Assembly: GCA_029718625.1 (NCBI GenBank)
Contig: CM056380.1
Span: 114,090,746 to 114,154,745, forward strand
Source: Synaphobranchus kaupii
Taxonomy: Eukaryota > Chordata > Actinopteri > Anguilliformes > Synaphobranchidae
Reading direction: 5' to 3'
DNA length: 64,000 bases
The notes below the pieces were generated by a model. It had not been told where the DNA came from and searched no databases. It was given only the letters and a program-made list of their open reading frames with translations. Numbering within the stretch: position 1 is the stretch's first letter; every line of letters starts with the position of its first letter. Positions 44,881 through 56,698 of the stretch are shown here, piece by piece. Both the position numbers and the translations under genes were made by a program.

Positions 44881-46580
44881 ACATTTGGGAAATTAGTTTC
44901 TTAAAGAAGAAAAATTTCCATGGTACCTCATCAGTATCCATGCACAAACACTATACAACGGTCACATAGTATCACGGCATTTTTCTCCTGAAATGTAAAC
45001 CGTCTTATTTCATGAAGTGGCAAAGTCTGTTGGTGAAGATATGATGCGTGTTTATGGAGGTTGTGCAGAGGTGTCTTTAATAGTGAGGCAAGGGCCTCAT
45101 TCAATCAACATCTGTCCTTCATTTTGACAAGTGTCATTCACTTTTTTTCTCCTCACTTGCACGGTTTGACTTCAGTAAGCACCAAAATTAACTTGGCAAG
45201 CCGCGGTTTTACAGGGAGAAAAAAAAGTTACACTTGCGTTTATTTGTAAGTCAAATTTAAGGACGGATGTTGATTGCGTCAGGGCCGAGGTATTCACAAA
45301 TGACATTCGGGTTGGTTTAGGAATCATTGACGGCTGCGAGATGGTCATTGATAGCCCGTTTACTGCTCCCTGGTCACGGGGCTGCATAATGAGAGGGTGT
45401 GGGTTTAACTGGCTGCAGACGTACTCCCTGAAGCCATTAAAACATTTTATTAGCCAGCCTCTCATCTGAAACCGGGATTACGGAAGAGATACTTCCTGTC
45501 CCTCAAGGGGGCACTGTTTATCACCACGACTCAATGACCCTATTGCCACTCCTTGAGCCTGTTAATTGCATATTGCCCAAAACGTTATTAAGAAGGAGGG
45601 AAACTGTGATGGTAACCGTGGAGCGCTTGATATTGGAAAAACAAAACACAGTGAAATTACATTTCTCTGATTACCACGCAGCCTTTCAGCTCTTGTGCTC
45701 AAAATGTACAGCAAAATTTGAAAGGTTTGAAAACAGCACACTGATGTTGATGTTACACGTAGGAGCATATATTCATAACCGTATGTATTGTAGTACATGA
45801 ATTCTGCTTTTATAAGAAACCACTGTTGAAATTGGAACAGCAAGATGCCCTTCAGCACCAGCTCTAGACAATGGAAGCCAGTTAATATATAGTGAAAAAA
45901 ACTAAGTCTGAAGTCTTTCATTATTCACTGCCGTAATATGACACTACTACTTCTGCAAGTGATATGTGTGTGTGTGCGCGCACGTGTGTGCGCGCTGTGC
46001 GCGCGTGCGCGCGTGTGCGCATGCATGTTTTTCCTCATTAAGCTCAACACCATATTATATTCTATGTTTTTTAATGTTTAAATAACCCATTGTCACCCAA
46101 TAACCCAATATCACACTAAATAGTACCTTATTTATAATTCTATAATTGATAACAGTGAATAATTATGATCATACCCATTACCCACAAAGCAGCTCTCTCT
46201 GTACATCCTTGTGCTGCAGGCAAAAGGAAGCTGATCTTAAAGTGACATTGTTACTTGTGGTCCGAGCCGAGCCGCCGCTGGTCGGCTGTGACCTTGGAAG
46301 CTAATGTGCGATCCTGAGCTGCTGGTGTCTTTCCACTCGTTAACCTTCACCACGGCGGTTTCGCTCGACACACAAAACACTTCAAAAGCGAGTGCTGGCG
46401 GGCCCTGTGTGTGGTGTGTGTGTGTGTGGGGGGGGGGGGTGGGGTATCCTCCGGAGGAGCATGACCTGTGGGGACCTCCTAAATGCCCCCGTCCTGCTGG
46501 GGGTGGGGGGGTGGGGGGGGGGGGGCGTCAGTCCAGACTGAGGGTGTGATTCATGTTCTGGCCCATATGGGGGGCACAGG
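44881..46580. other. Intron stretch with G-rich runs
   Basis: Apart from the GT/GC tract, this holds two plus-strand G-rich runs at about 46428-46446 and 46497-46527 that could form G-quadruplexes. No exon or repeat family recognised. Confidence 0.5.
45965..46030. repeat. Alternating purine-pyrimidine GT/GC tract
   Basis: TGTGTGTGCGCGCACGTGTG continues as GCGC/GTGC alternation for about 65 bp. Long CG/TG alternation is the sequence class that most readily adopts Z-DNA. Confidence 0.8.
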
Positions 46581-46585
46581 CTACA

Positions 46586-48040
46586 GTTGGGAATGGCACC
46601 AGGAGACAGGGAGGGTGTTAGGCTACAGTTGGGAATGGCACCAGGAGACAGGGAGGGTGTCAGGCTACAGTTGAGAATGGAACCAGGAGACAGGGAGGGT
46701 GTCGGGCTACAGTTGGGAATGGCACCAGGAGACAGGGAGGGTGTCGGGATACAGTTGGGAATGGCACCAGGAGACAGGGAGGGTGTCGGGATACAGTTGG
46801 GAATGGCACCAGGAGACAGGGAGGGTGTCGGGCTGCAGTTGGGAATGGCACCAGGAGACAGGGAGGGTGTCGGGCTACAGTTGGGAATGGCACCAGGAGA
46901 CAGGGAGGATCTCGGGGTACAGTTGGGAATGGCACCAGGAGACAGGGAGGATCTCGGGGTACAGTTGGGAATGGCACCAGGAGACAGGGAGGGTGTCGGG
47001 ATACAGTTGGGAATGGCACCAGGAGACAGGGAGGGTGTCTGGCTACAGTTGGGAATGGCACCAGGAGACAGGGAGGGTGTCGGGATACAGTTGGGAATGG
47101 CACCAGGAGACAGGGAGGGTGTTGGGATACAGTTGGGAATGGCACCAGGAGACAGGGAGGATCTCGGGCTACAGTTGGGAATGGCACCAGGAGACAGGGA
47201 GGGTGTCGGGATACAGTTGGGAATGGCACCAGGAGACAGGGAGGGTGTCAGGCTACAGTTGGGAATGGAACCAGGAGACAGGGAGGGTGTTGGGCTACAG
47301 TTGGGAATGGCACCAGGAGACAGGGAGGGTGTCGGGATACAGTTGGGAATGGCACCAGGAGACAGGGAGGGTGTCGGGCTGCAGTTGGGAATGGCACCAG
47401 GAGACAGGGAGGGTGTCGGGCTACAGTTGGGAATGGCACCAGGAGACAGGGAGGATCTCGGGGTACAGTTGGGAATGGCACCAGGAGACAGGGAGGATCT
47501 CGGGGTACAGTTGGGAATGGCACCAGGAGACAGGGAGGGTGTCGGGATACAGTTGGGAATGGCACCAGGAGACAGGGAGGGTGTCTGGCTACAGTTGGGA
47601 ATGGCACCAGGAGACAGGGAGGGTGTCGGGATACAGTTGGGAATGGCACCAGGAGACAGGGAGGGTGTCGGGATACAGTTGGGAATGGCACCAGGAGACA
47701 GGGAGGGTGTCTGGCTACAGTTGGGAATGGCACCAGGAGACAGGGAGGGTGTCGGGATACAGTTGGGAATGGCACCAGGAGACAGGGAGGGTGTCGGGAT
47801 ACAGTTGGGAATGGCACCAGGAGACAGGAAGGGTGTCGGGATACAGTTGGGAATGGCACCAGGAGACAGGGAGGGTGTCTGGCTACAGTTGGGAATGGCA
47901 CCAGGAGACAGGGAGGGTGTCGGGATACAGTTGGGAATGGCACCAGGAGACAGGGAGGGTGTCGGGATACAGTTGGGAATGGCACCAGGAGACAGGGAGG
48001 GTGTCGGGATACAGTTGGGAATGGCACCAAGAGACAGGGA
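46586..48040. repeat. 42-bp minisatellite, about 34 copies, with higher-order structure
   Basis: The unit is GGGAATGGCACCAGGAGACA plus GGGAGGGTGTCGGGATACAG and TT. As 42 is a multiple of 3, frames of 471-561 codons stay open on both strands (for example SPGAIPNCIPTPSL repeats). Marker variants recur at a fixed distance of 546 bp, or 13 units: GGCTGCAG at 46831 and 47377, CTCGGGGTAC at 46911 and 47457, GTGTCTGGCT at 47035 and 47581. One earlier marker recurs at 588 bp, or 14 units. A block of about 13 units was therefore duplicated. Not a gene. Confidence 0.96.
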
Positions 48041-48199
48041 GCCAGAGCTCTGATGGCCTCGTCTCAAACAGGGCCAGCACTTTTTTTTATTATTTTTTTA
48101 AAAGGTTTAATTAAAAGGTTTAATTCCTTTATGGGAAAGCAATTTTTACAAACTCAGTGATTCTTGCCAAAGAAAATAACCTGTCATATTTGTGTTTGT

Positions 48200-48360
48200 G
48201 TTGTAGGTGTGTGTGTGTGTGTCTGCACGTATCTCTATCTCTGCATGCATTTGTGTGCATATGGGTGTATCTATGTGTGTGTGTGCACATATGTGTATCT
48301 CTGTGTGCGTACGTGTGTGTGTGTGTCTGCCTGTGAGTGTGTGTGTGTGTGTGTGTGTGT
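48200..48360. repeat. Imperfect (GT)n microsatellite
   Basis: About 160 bp of GT-rich simple sequence with interruptions, ending in a pure (GT)n at 48336-48360. Short frames across it are spurious. Confidence 0.9.
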
Positions 48361-51334
48361 TGAGAACTTACTGGCCCTATGTGGACACTAGCTTATATGT
48401 GTGAGAGGGCAGACAGATTTGGAGCCAGGATCAGCTGCTCACTCATGGAGTGAGATCCGACTGCTTCAGCTCCTGTGCTCAGACCTGCATGTCAAATGTG
48501 GATGTGGAAGTAAGCTGTTTTTAGGCCCAAAAGCCACGTATGCAGAAGCCACTATATAAATAATAAAATATAAAGAACAAGTGGAAGAGCACTGAAGTAG
48601 GTGGAGGGTGAAAGGAAGCAGGTGTTTTCTGTCTCCCAGGCTAAGCAAAGTACCAATAACATAGATAAGACAGATCATGGCGACCCAGACGAAGTTGGGA
48701 AATAACAATAAAAAGACATGGTCCGATCAGAGGCACATGAGGATAACAAACAACTTTATTTAGTGGACCATGAGTGCCCCCCAGCGCATAGGGTAGGAAA
48801 TGATTATATAGCATGCATATTCTTGCCTTTTCGTTTATTGACTAAAATAAATTGTGACGGAAGGGTGTCACCTTAATTCATTGGTTTAGTAGCCAGGTTG
48901 AGGAGGAGTTATGAAAATATATAAGCCAATGTCTGTCTTTCTTCGGAGAGCTCCTGAACCCCCTGCGTAGGAGAAAGGACCTCCCGTCGGCCGACGCTCA
49001 ATAAAAAGTTAAACTGAATATAAGACTCTGCAAGATTATTTCCTTCATCTTCATCTGACCAAAGGCGAGAATTCTCCAGCTTAAAATCCACCTCAAATTG
49101 AGCCCGATGAGGACAAACTAAAGACTTACCTCCGCACAAACCAACCTGGAGAGCAGATATGTTTGTGTGTGTGTGTGTGTATATATGCATGTGTATGCGT
49201 GCGTGTGTATCTGTACATGTGCTTCTTTGTGTGTCTATCTGTCTGAAATCTCCCCACTGCTATGTAGGTAATAACCCAATAATGTACCCATTGGTACATC
49301 ATGAAAAGACGATGCTGTGCTGTAGAGGACAAGAGGCCACAACACCAAGAAGGCTCTTCCTTTTGAGAATGACCATCGCTGCAGGATCTGTGCTTTAAGG
49401 ATCCGCGTCTCACGTAAAAGAAATCAGTAGCGAGTCCGCAAGGAAAGCAACCCGCTGAGGAAACACTATTATTTGCACTCTTTTAATACTCCTCCGTTTT
49501 GTCTTCATTCATTGACAGGCAGTAAATGTGTATTTCATTAAAGGTACAGCAGTCTCTCATACACGGAGGATGAATTTCCATCCACACCCTGGGATATATC
49601 ACGGCTAATAGTAAAATCATTTCTGGAAGCTATGAGGTATCAGCTCTTGGCACTGCCATGTGCCATTTCAAAGAGTTCTACAGTCACGGGGCTACTCGCG
49701 CAGATCCATCAAATTAATACAGAGACGCACAGTACTTATGATATCACCTTGGACAGAATTACAGTGAATCTATTGATCAGCTGCTACAATCAGCCAGAGA
49801 CTGGTAACACAAGCGGTTTATTGTATCCTGTAAATACAATGTTAACAGCCCATCTGTTTCAGGAATCTGCTTCTACATGCAGCACCAGTCAAGTGCAGCT
49901 TGCACCTTACACATCACACCACAGCAATGATGTTAAAGCAACAAGCCAATACCTTGCTAAATGTATATATGAACCACATCAGTTATGTTATAAATGCTAC
50001 GCTGCGTAACGGTTTACTGATCTGGATTCAGGCGATAGAGCCATGTATCTTTTTTTATGAATTATGATATTTACTGTCTGTAATATTGAAATCCTCTCTG
50101 CCCTGCTTGATTGAGGGAGTCGGGATTAAGCTGCCAGCTAAAACTCTCTCCGCCTGATCGATGTTAAGGCCCATCATGCATTGCCAAACAGGAGCCCGAA
50201 TTCACAGCTGGCAGTGGTGGTTGCCAGATTGAATTCTGAGCACGGGCTATGTCACGCTGCTGAGGGCAGGAGACTCTGTGGCTCACCCCCCCCAGCTCGA
50301 GGCTCTTCCAGTCGGCCTGATGACCGTGTCTCATCCCGAACGAGACCCCCCCCCCCCCCCGAACCCTTCTTCCCCCATCCCCATCAGAGTCCCAATGCAA
50401 GTTTAAGTGGTGGAAAGTAGCGTGAGAAGAACATGAGGTGTTTTTTCGGAGAGGGACGCACGCTCCACTGCGCTCTCCAGAGGAGGCTGTCGAGGAGACC
50501 GCTAACGCACGCAAACTGGAAGAAAATGGGGGAGATAATCATTTTTAAAAAGACCAAGACACACAGTGGGATGCTGCTTGTGATGGTTTTGTGAGATTTC
50601 TTTTCATAATAAAAACCTCCAGGAAAGGTCTACTATGATCTTCACAATTATAGCCCTCAGGCTAGCTGAGGCTAGAGTCTATCATCCCCCTGTGATATTC
50701 GGTACCCCATTGATGGCAGCATTGTCCCTGGCATGCAGAGTTGCCAGATGCTTGGTCATGCTTTTAATACGCATATTCCTCAAAATCTCACATTTTCAGT
50801 TGACTCCTATATAATATTTCCCTTTTAAAATACCCAATTTATTATTACACAGTTGTTGCTCTCCATGAGGCATCATGGTTAAATGGCGCATAGCAGACGG
50901 CCAACGCACATCACCTGTCTTTAACCGAAGCTATCCATCTGTCCATACCTCGCAATTTTGTTTAGGAGCACTATGTTTCTGATTCCATCATGTCTCTCAA
51001 AGTCATTTTCAGGACCATTTCCCGCAATCCTGGAAGTAGGAGCTTGACGGGAGATGGAGATGTTGCAATATTAAGCTTGTCACAGGAAATTCGATTTTAA
51101 CTTTTCCAGAAGGTAACTGCACATGAGCTAAAAAGGCAGCAGATTGTCTACATTGTCTGCATATGTTCCAATAATTTGTTATCAGGCTAAATAAGATGTG
51201 TAGCCTAATCTTTCCTAGTGGCAAACAAAGATTATTATTGCAAAGCTTACAATTTTAGCGAATGCCGCCATTTTACTTCACAGAGAACAATGTAAAGAAT
51301 GTGATTTCCACATTTATGTCAAAACTCCACGCTT
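48361..51334. other. Intron stretch, nothing recognised
   Basis: Intron sequence with a short (GT)n at 49162-49185 and a poly-C run at 50346-50360. No exon or mobile element supported. Confidence 0.45.
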
Positions 51335-51356
51335 GGGGGGGGGGGGGGGGGGGGGG
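51335..51356. repeat. Homopolymer of 22 G
   Basis: G22 on the plus strand, about 95 bp 3' of the EC8-EC9 linker exon; poly-C in the pcdh15 transcript. The true length is uncertain, because such runs are error-prone in sequencing. Confidence 0.9.
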
Positions 51357-51450
51357 TGTTTCTCTGCTCCCAGTCTGTTCGAGCAGAAGGGAGCACTCGG
51401 GCGTCCCTGTTCACTGTCAATGACAGCCAGGCTGCCACCTGTATACTCAC

Positions 51451-51567
51451 AGGGGGGTCTTGATCCTGGGCAAACACTGTGGTGATGACGGCACCCTTCT
51501 CCGCGTTCGGAGCTACCATCCCACGGTACAGGGCCTGGCTGAACACTGGAGAGAAATCGTTCATATC
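51451..51567 (-). CDS. pcdh15: pcdh15 exon: EC8-EC9 linker and EC9 N-terminal strands
   Basis: This 117-bp exon (39 codons, phase 0/0) has an acceptor ending CCACAG and a donor CCT|GTGAGT at 51450. It starts with the linker DMNDFSPVF, whose last calcium-motif position is F instead of the canonical N, then [18 protein letters not shown] and the DxD-like element DQDPP. In this exon and the next EC9 keeps only part of the usual calcium ligands. A run of 22 G on the plus strand lies about 95 bp downstream in the intron, where a minus-strand transcript reads it as poly-C. Confidence 0.93.
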
Positions 51568-51729
51568 CTGTGGTAGAAAATAAAAAAAAATAAAACACAA
51601 TTTGAGTTTCGAAATATAGGGATCCAGCAGACATGTTTCTCCAAAATTAGTTGTTAACATGAGCATATTCATTGTACCCTTCTGGTATACAACTGATTGA
51701 AAATACCGGAAATTACGATAAAACTAGCA

Positions 51730-51841
51730 CGCACAGTAAAATGTTCAGTGTTAAGTGAGCTCTTATGGTGTGCATGTGGTCCCTATTGGACTCGTAAAAA
51801 CTCTTTTAGAGTTGAATTAACACTGGACATTTTACGGTGTA
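51730..51841. mobile_element. Short palindromic MITE, copy A
   Basis: Left arm GCACAGTAAAATGTTCAGTG; right arm CACTGGACATTTTACGGTGT. The two are complementary with few mismatches. The same structure recurs at 60267-60377, so it is a dispersed family. Confidence 0.75.
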
Positions 51842-54800
51842 GATTCAAAAGAAGAAGAAGAAAAAAAAACCCACAAACAGCTTCTTTTTTTTCCAGGTAG
51901 TTTTTAAACTACATCTCTGCAGCAAAAAATATGTGAATGTGTAAAGACCTCGCTTTTTCATAATCAAACCACAGGACTTGACAAATCTAGAGCTCGATAA
52001 AAGCTACACCGCCTACAGATAGAGCCCTATAATTCAAAGGTCTCCACTTCCAAGTTCTGACAATTCATCCTACTCACCGAGTTGTCCTACCAAGGGGCAT
52101 TGCGCACGCTCACATCACAGTTACATCATTTTGCTGGAGTTTAACGGGACGCCCGTAAATTCATTCTACTTCCGCCTCTGTCTTTAGTATTGCTAAATGT
52201 TTTCCATCATTACTATGCTTTAATCAAACTTTCATTTCATTTGTGATGTTAATTCAACCTTTCTTCTACTAAAGTGTCAGAATTTGCTTGCGGTCGTATC
52301 TTCTGATAGGGTAGCACAGATTGATAGATTGATGCTGACTGCATGACGCTACTGGTAGGATATTTTTCGACACGACAGGACAAATCGACAGAACACCGGC
52401 CTCTAACTTGGGTGACGGGGCGATTCACAACAGAAAGACTTCAGATTCGTCCTGAGCTTCCTGTGACCGAATCGCATGTACACATGCACCAAGTAGGCGC
52501 AACATGTGTATAAAGACCAAGGGGCCAAAACTGGGATTCGTTTTTGAAGCTCGCTTCCTGATCTTGTTGCGAGCGTTGCTCTCTGCCGTCAGTACGGCTG
52601 GCTCCAAGATAGGACTTTCAGGCCCGTTTTTCAATGCAAGCCAATTATACCAAATGCAGTAAAACAAAGTACGAAGTCAATACATTTTTCTCCCTCGAAC
52701 ACGTAGTCGCAATAGGTCCTTTTTCTTCGTCTAATGTCTCTGATTGCTGATTTGTTAAGTTATTGTGTCGTTTGTACGCCGTTTAAACATTTTTTTGGAC
52801 CAATATGTGGCAGAGGCTCTCGCTACTACTCTTTTTGTAGAACATGGCGGAAAAAACAAAAACTGTAATTCCGCCTGACTTCCGGAGCATCAAAACGGTT
52901 TTTACGAGCCCGTGGGAAGGCAACGGGTGACATAACAGTGACAATGATAAAGACACAATATATATTTTTAAGGGAACCTAGAGGGAGTTAGGGATCCAGC
53001 TCAGACACCCGCGGCCTGGAAACAGTGGCCTCTCCTGATGAGAGGAACTGATATTTCTACGATGCCGCACTCTGTCTCATCCCTTCATCAAGCCCTGAAC
53101 GCCAATACCATGCCCCCCCCCCCCCCCCCCTCTCTCTCTTCTGGTAGCTCTCCGCTGAACGTTGGAGGACCTCCACACACGCTCGATAAAAACATGCCTC
53201 AGACTGCCGGGGTGAGGGCCGACGTGCTTCATCACAGAATGTGCCGCGCTCCTCGCCGCACTGGAGTGCTCTTCTGTGATGTCCTTGGAAAAAAAAACCT
53301 CGGTCTCTAGTAAACATTTTATTGATCTGCGCAGATAAACCATAACAAGCCCCCCACCCCTTCACAGACGGGGGGTTATTAGCTGCCGGATATGCGATCG
53401 GTGCTCCGAGACTTATAATGGAAGAGGACAAAGAAACTCACGGCTGCACCATTATCGAACCATTCATATCTTTGCAATTAGGCAAAGGAGGCTAACATAG
53501 CCTGGCCACCCATTTTAAACAAGCAGGCTTGTTTCCCTACTGGACACTTTGTGCTGTGTGCTATGCTGCGAAACGGAATACGTATACTCCTATACGGAAA
53601 TATACTCCTCCACTCTTTAGAGGGAGGAAAAACTTTAACAATTTTCAACAAAACTGAAATGATTTAGCATGTGTGTTCACATTAACTGTAGAGCATGGGA
53701 GAGCACGGTTCTAGGCAGAGCATGGTTTTGCGCCAACGAACGGCGATGCTGACAAAGGACGCGACTCGGTAAAGCGAGACATAAAACCATAATGGAACAG
53801 TTATTACCATAAAATTCTGGCTAAGTTTTAGCAGATGGTGAGCACAGAACAATTACTAATTAGCCTAGTCGCTAATGGAGTTGCACAGTCCCAACTTAAC
53901 GGCCACTGCGTCCCAGAAAAATGCTAAACTATATATTTTAATCCCTCATCAGGTTGGAACTTCGTTCATTAATATTAACCTGAGACTGTAATGGTATGCG
54001 AGGCGTTCTTTGAAGCCGAGTTATTCCAAAGAAGGGTAATGCAAGCCACCTGACTAGCACTGAACAGCCAGCGCTCCCAACGGTACTCTCTTTGAAACGA
54101 GAAACCCGCACGGAAGCGGAGTGAACAGCTCCTGCGCTCGCCGATTACGTCACGCGTTAGCATTTCATAGAGGCCGCCTATTATTTTAAAGGAGATAAAC
54201 ATCTGTCAATACGTTCGATTCAGTGCAAAGGGCATGCCATTTATGACGAGATGAAAGGTGAATGGCGAAACGCTTGCTCAGACTGAGGAAACATTTATTG
54301 GCAACCTGTACCACAGTAAGTTAATTACAGGATACAAATGCTTCTTTCCAAAAAAGGAGCTTCATTTACATCAGTTTCAATAAACAAGAGAAGATTTCCA
54401 ATATTCTCACATGCAGATGGATGTGAACTAATGCTACCAGAAAATTATTTAGAAACCATTTCTCAAAACATTCTAATGGGAGGCGAGCCTGCTATGACTG
54501 AATAATTTGAACAAAAAAATATGCAAATAGTGTGCTTTTAAAACGGGTAGCAAATTGCTTTAAATTTGGCTTTGAAATTATATCAGTTGCAGATATATTA
54601 AAAAGTTGTAAATATGGTTTTAATATTATACAAAGGCTTTTTTTTCTAATGCAAGTATGTAGAATTATAAAGAGAAACATAATGTGTTTGTATAGTATTT
54701 TTTTCCCCAGTTAGGCAAAATAAGGAAGTATAGTAATGTTCAATAATTCTGCACAGTAGTTTCATGTATAAAGTGACTAGTTTATATTCTTTGCATTTCT

Positions 54801-55648
54801 TACGGCCCACGTAAAATCACCACAGGCTTTTATCAATACATATCTTACACTTTATATTCAAACCTCGTTTAAACAACACAACCCAAAACAATACATCCTT
54901 TCTTCCTTTTCATCCTGTAAAACAAACATAGGCTTTTTAAGTTTGCGGTGAGTTTGAAAAGTTTAGGAGAAAGAAAAAAAGGTTGATGGGTTTAGCTGCA
55001 TACTGCCAGAACCAGTAAACAATATAGCGTTTAAAAAGGCTTTATGCAAAAAGAACAAAAGCAAAGGGTTGGATCAATCAAAGCCTCGGGGGGGTATATG
55101 CAGATATTAAAGGAGATCTTCAATATGCAACAACTAAAGATTTATTCATTTTGTGTATATCAAAAGCTTGACATGAAAAACAGATAAAGAAAACAACTCT
55201 CAAACAGTGGCCTTAAAATATATCAAAAGTGCCCAAAAGTAAAGTGCTTATGAGAGAGCACAGGCACAGAAATCTCCTGGCAGCAGCAAAGTCGCAAAAA
55301 CAATTTTAATTATGTTAATATTTCAGTAATGCAATGAAGCGGTAATAAGAGTTATTAGATACAAAAATAATCAAGATTCAAACAGAAATCTATAAACCAT
55401 GTGGCACAGTTTCCTATTTGGAAAGATTGGAGGTGACAAAGAAACTGAAAACGCTCTATTTAACTTTCACATCCACTCTATGTATTTAATTTTCTCTGGT
55501 GCTGTTCAGTTGTTGGCTTTATTTCAATCTAGAACTCAAATTAAAACTGAAAAACTAAGAGTACTGAAAATTTTTTGATCCCTGACTGTTTTTCCCTCTA
55601 ACGTTGCATACGTTTCAAGATTTATGACATTTTCATATAACACAATAA
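51842..55648. other. Intron stretch, mostly plain
   Basis: Includes a GC-rich patch at 52980-53300 with C18 at 53113-53130 and a possible decayed DNA-transposon fragment near 52310-52400. I cannot support further features. Confidence 0.45.
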
Positions 55649-55815
55649 GGGCCTGATTTACTAAGACCTTTGGCATCTGCAAAACCTTTTAGCACACGCA
55701 AAACTAATATCACAACCAATGATTGGTGCAAAACAAATACCATGACCAATCATTGGTGATGTTATTGTTTTTTTTGTGTTCTAAAGGTTTTTCACACGCT
55801 TAATAAATCTGACCC
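55649..55815 (+). mobile_element. Palindromic MITE, copy 2
   Basis: Begins GGGCCTGATTTACTAAGACC and ends TTAATAAATCTGACCC. It is internally palindromic around ACCAATGATTGGTGC and ACCAATCATTGGTG. It is the same family as 37099-37261, in opposite orientation. Confidence 0.8.
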
Positions 55816-55984
55816 TATATGTTATGCACGAGAGCTCTATTTGATTTCTTTGTACCGTTTTCAATTGAATATATGTAAAAGAGAATTTACAGGCTTTTAT
55901 GTACTTTTTACATACAGCCCCAACTTTTTTGGAATTGGGGTTTGTACATGTCAAAAAAACTGTGTGTAACTATAATATACACTG

Positions 55985-56473
55985 GTGCAATAGTAGTGCT
56001 CTAGCTGTAATACTGACCGTGACTGTTGATGTCCTAGCCTTAATCTGGACCATGGGTGCTCTTGCCATAATACTGACCGTGACTGTGTCCTAGCCGCAAT
56101 CTGGACCATGAGTGCTCTTGCCATAATACTGACCGTGACTGTGGGTGTCCTAGCCGCAATCTGGACCGTGAGTACTCTAGCCATAATATTGACCGTGACT
56201 GCGTTTGTCCTAGCCGTAATCTTGAATGTAATGGAGTTTCTAGCCATAATCACAATGGTGATTGTCCGAAACATAATCTCAATTTTGACCGCGAGTGCCC
56301 TAGCTGTCATCTTGACTTTGACCGTAGGTTCTCTAGACTCATGGGGCTGCCCTTACCGTAATCTTGACTGTGACCGTAGGTTCTCTAGCAGCAGTATCGG
56401 CTGACTCATGGGGCTGCCCTTACCGTAATCTTGACTGTGACCGTAGGTTCTCTAGCGGCAGTATTGCCCTTAC
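55985..56473. repeat. Degenerate ~30/60-bp minisatellite abutting the EC8 exon
   Basis: Tandem copies with about 30-bp sub-units, pairing into about 60 bp, run right up to the EC8 exon border. The two copies nearest the exon (around 56350-56380 and 56417-56450) reproduce the end of the exon and its donor, reading on the minus strand ...AAGATTACG|GTAAGGGC. Copies further away are more diverged, with a core like CATAATACTGACCGTGACTG on the plus strand. The gradient of similarity suggests that the array grew out of the exon/intron junction. It is intronic; the weak open frame through it on the minus strand echoes the TVTV peptide of the exon. Confidence 0.8.
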
Positions 56474-56698
56474 CGTAATCTTGACTGTGACCGTGGCCAT
56501 CCCTGGAGGCATCCTCCCACCGCTGTCCAGCGCCTCCACCACAAAGGTGTAGGTGGCGCCCGCAGAGGCCACGTCCTCAAAATCCAGTGCCTGGAGCACG
56601 GACAGCTGTCCCGTGATTGGGTGGATGGTGAACAGCTGACTGGCTTCCTCTGTTCTGATTCGGTAGGTGATGTTAGAGTCGAGGTCTGCATCCACAGC
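56474..56698 (-). CDS. pcdh15: pcdh15 exon: body of EC8
   Basis: This 225-bp exon (75 codons, phase 0/0) has an acceptor ending CCAG above 56698 and a donor ACG|GTAAGG at 56473. It begins AVDADLDSNITYRI, with the DxD calcium ligands of EC8, and has the LDFED variant of the LDRE motif. It ends in the beta strand ATVTVKIT, which joins in frame to DMND of the next exon. The donor side is odd: the last 25-30 bp of the exon and its splice donor occur again at least twice downstream in the intron, at the head of a tandem repeat (55985-56473). Alternative donors there would shift the frame. Confidence 0.94.

Noticed and set aside
46382..48114. Open frames of 471-561 codons on both strands
   Set aside because: They lie wholly in a 42-bp tandem repeat whose length is a multiple of 3, so any stop-free unit stays open; several registers are open at once and there is no start context, splice site or homologous domain.
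52310..52400. DNA transposon with a GTCGTGTCGAAAAAT end
   Set aside because: Only one possible end was seen, with no inverted partner or target duplication, so it is too weak to list as a feature.
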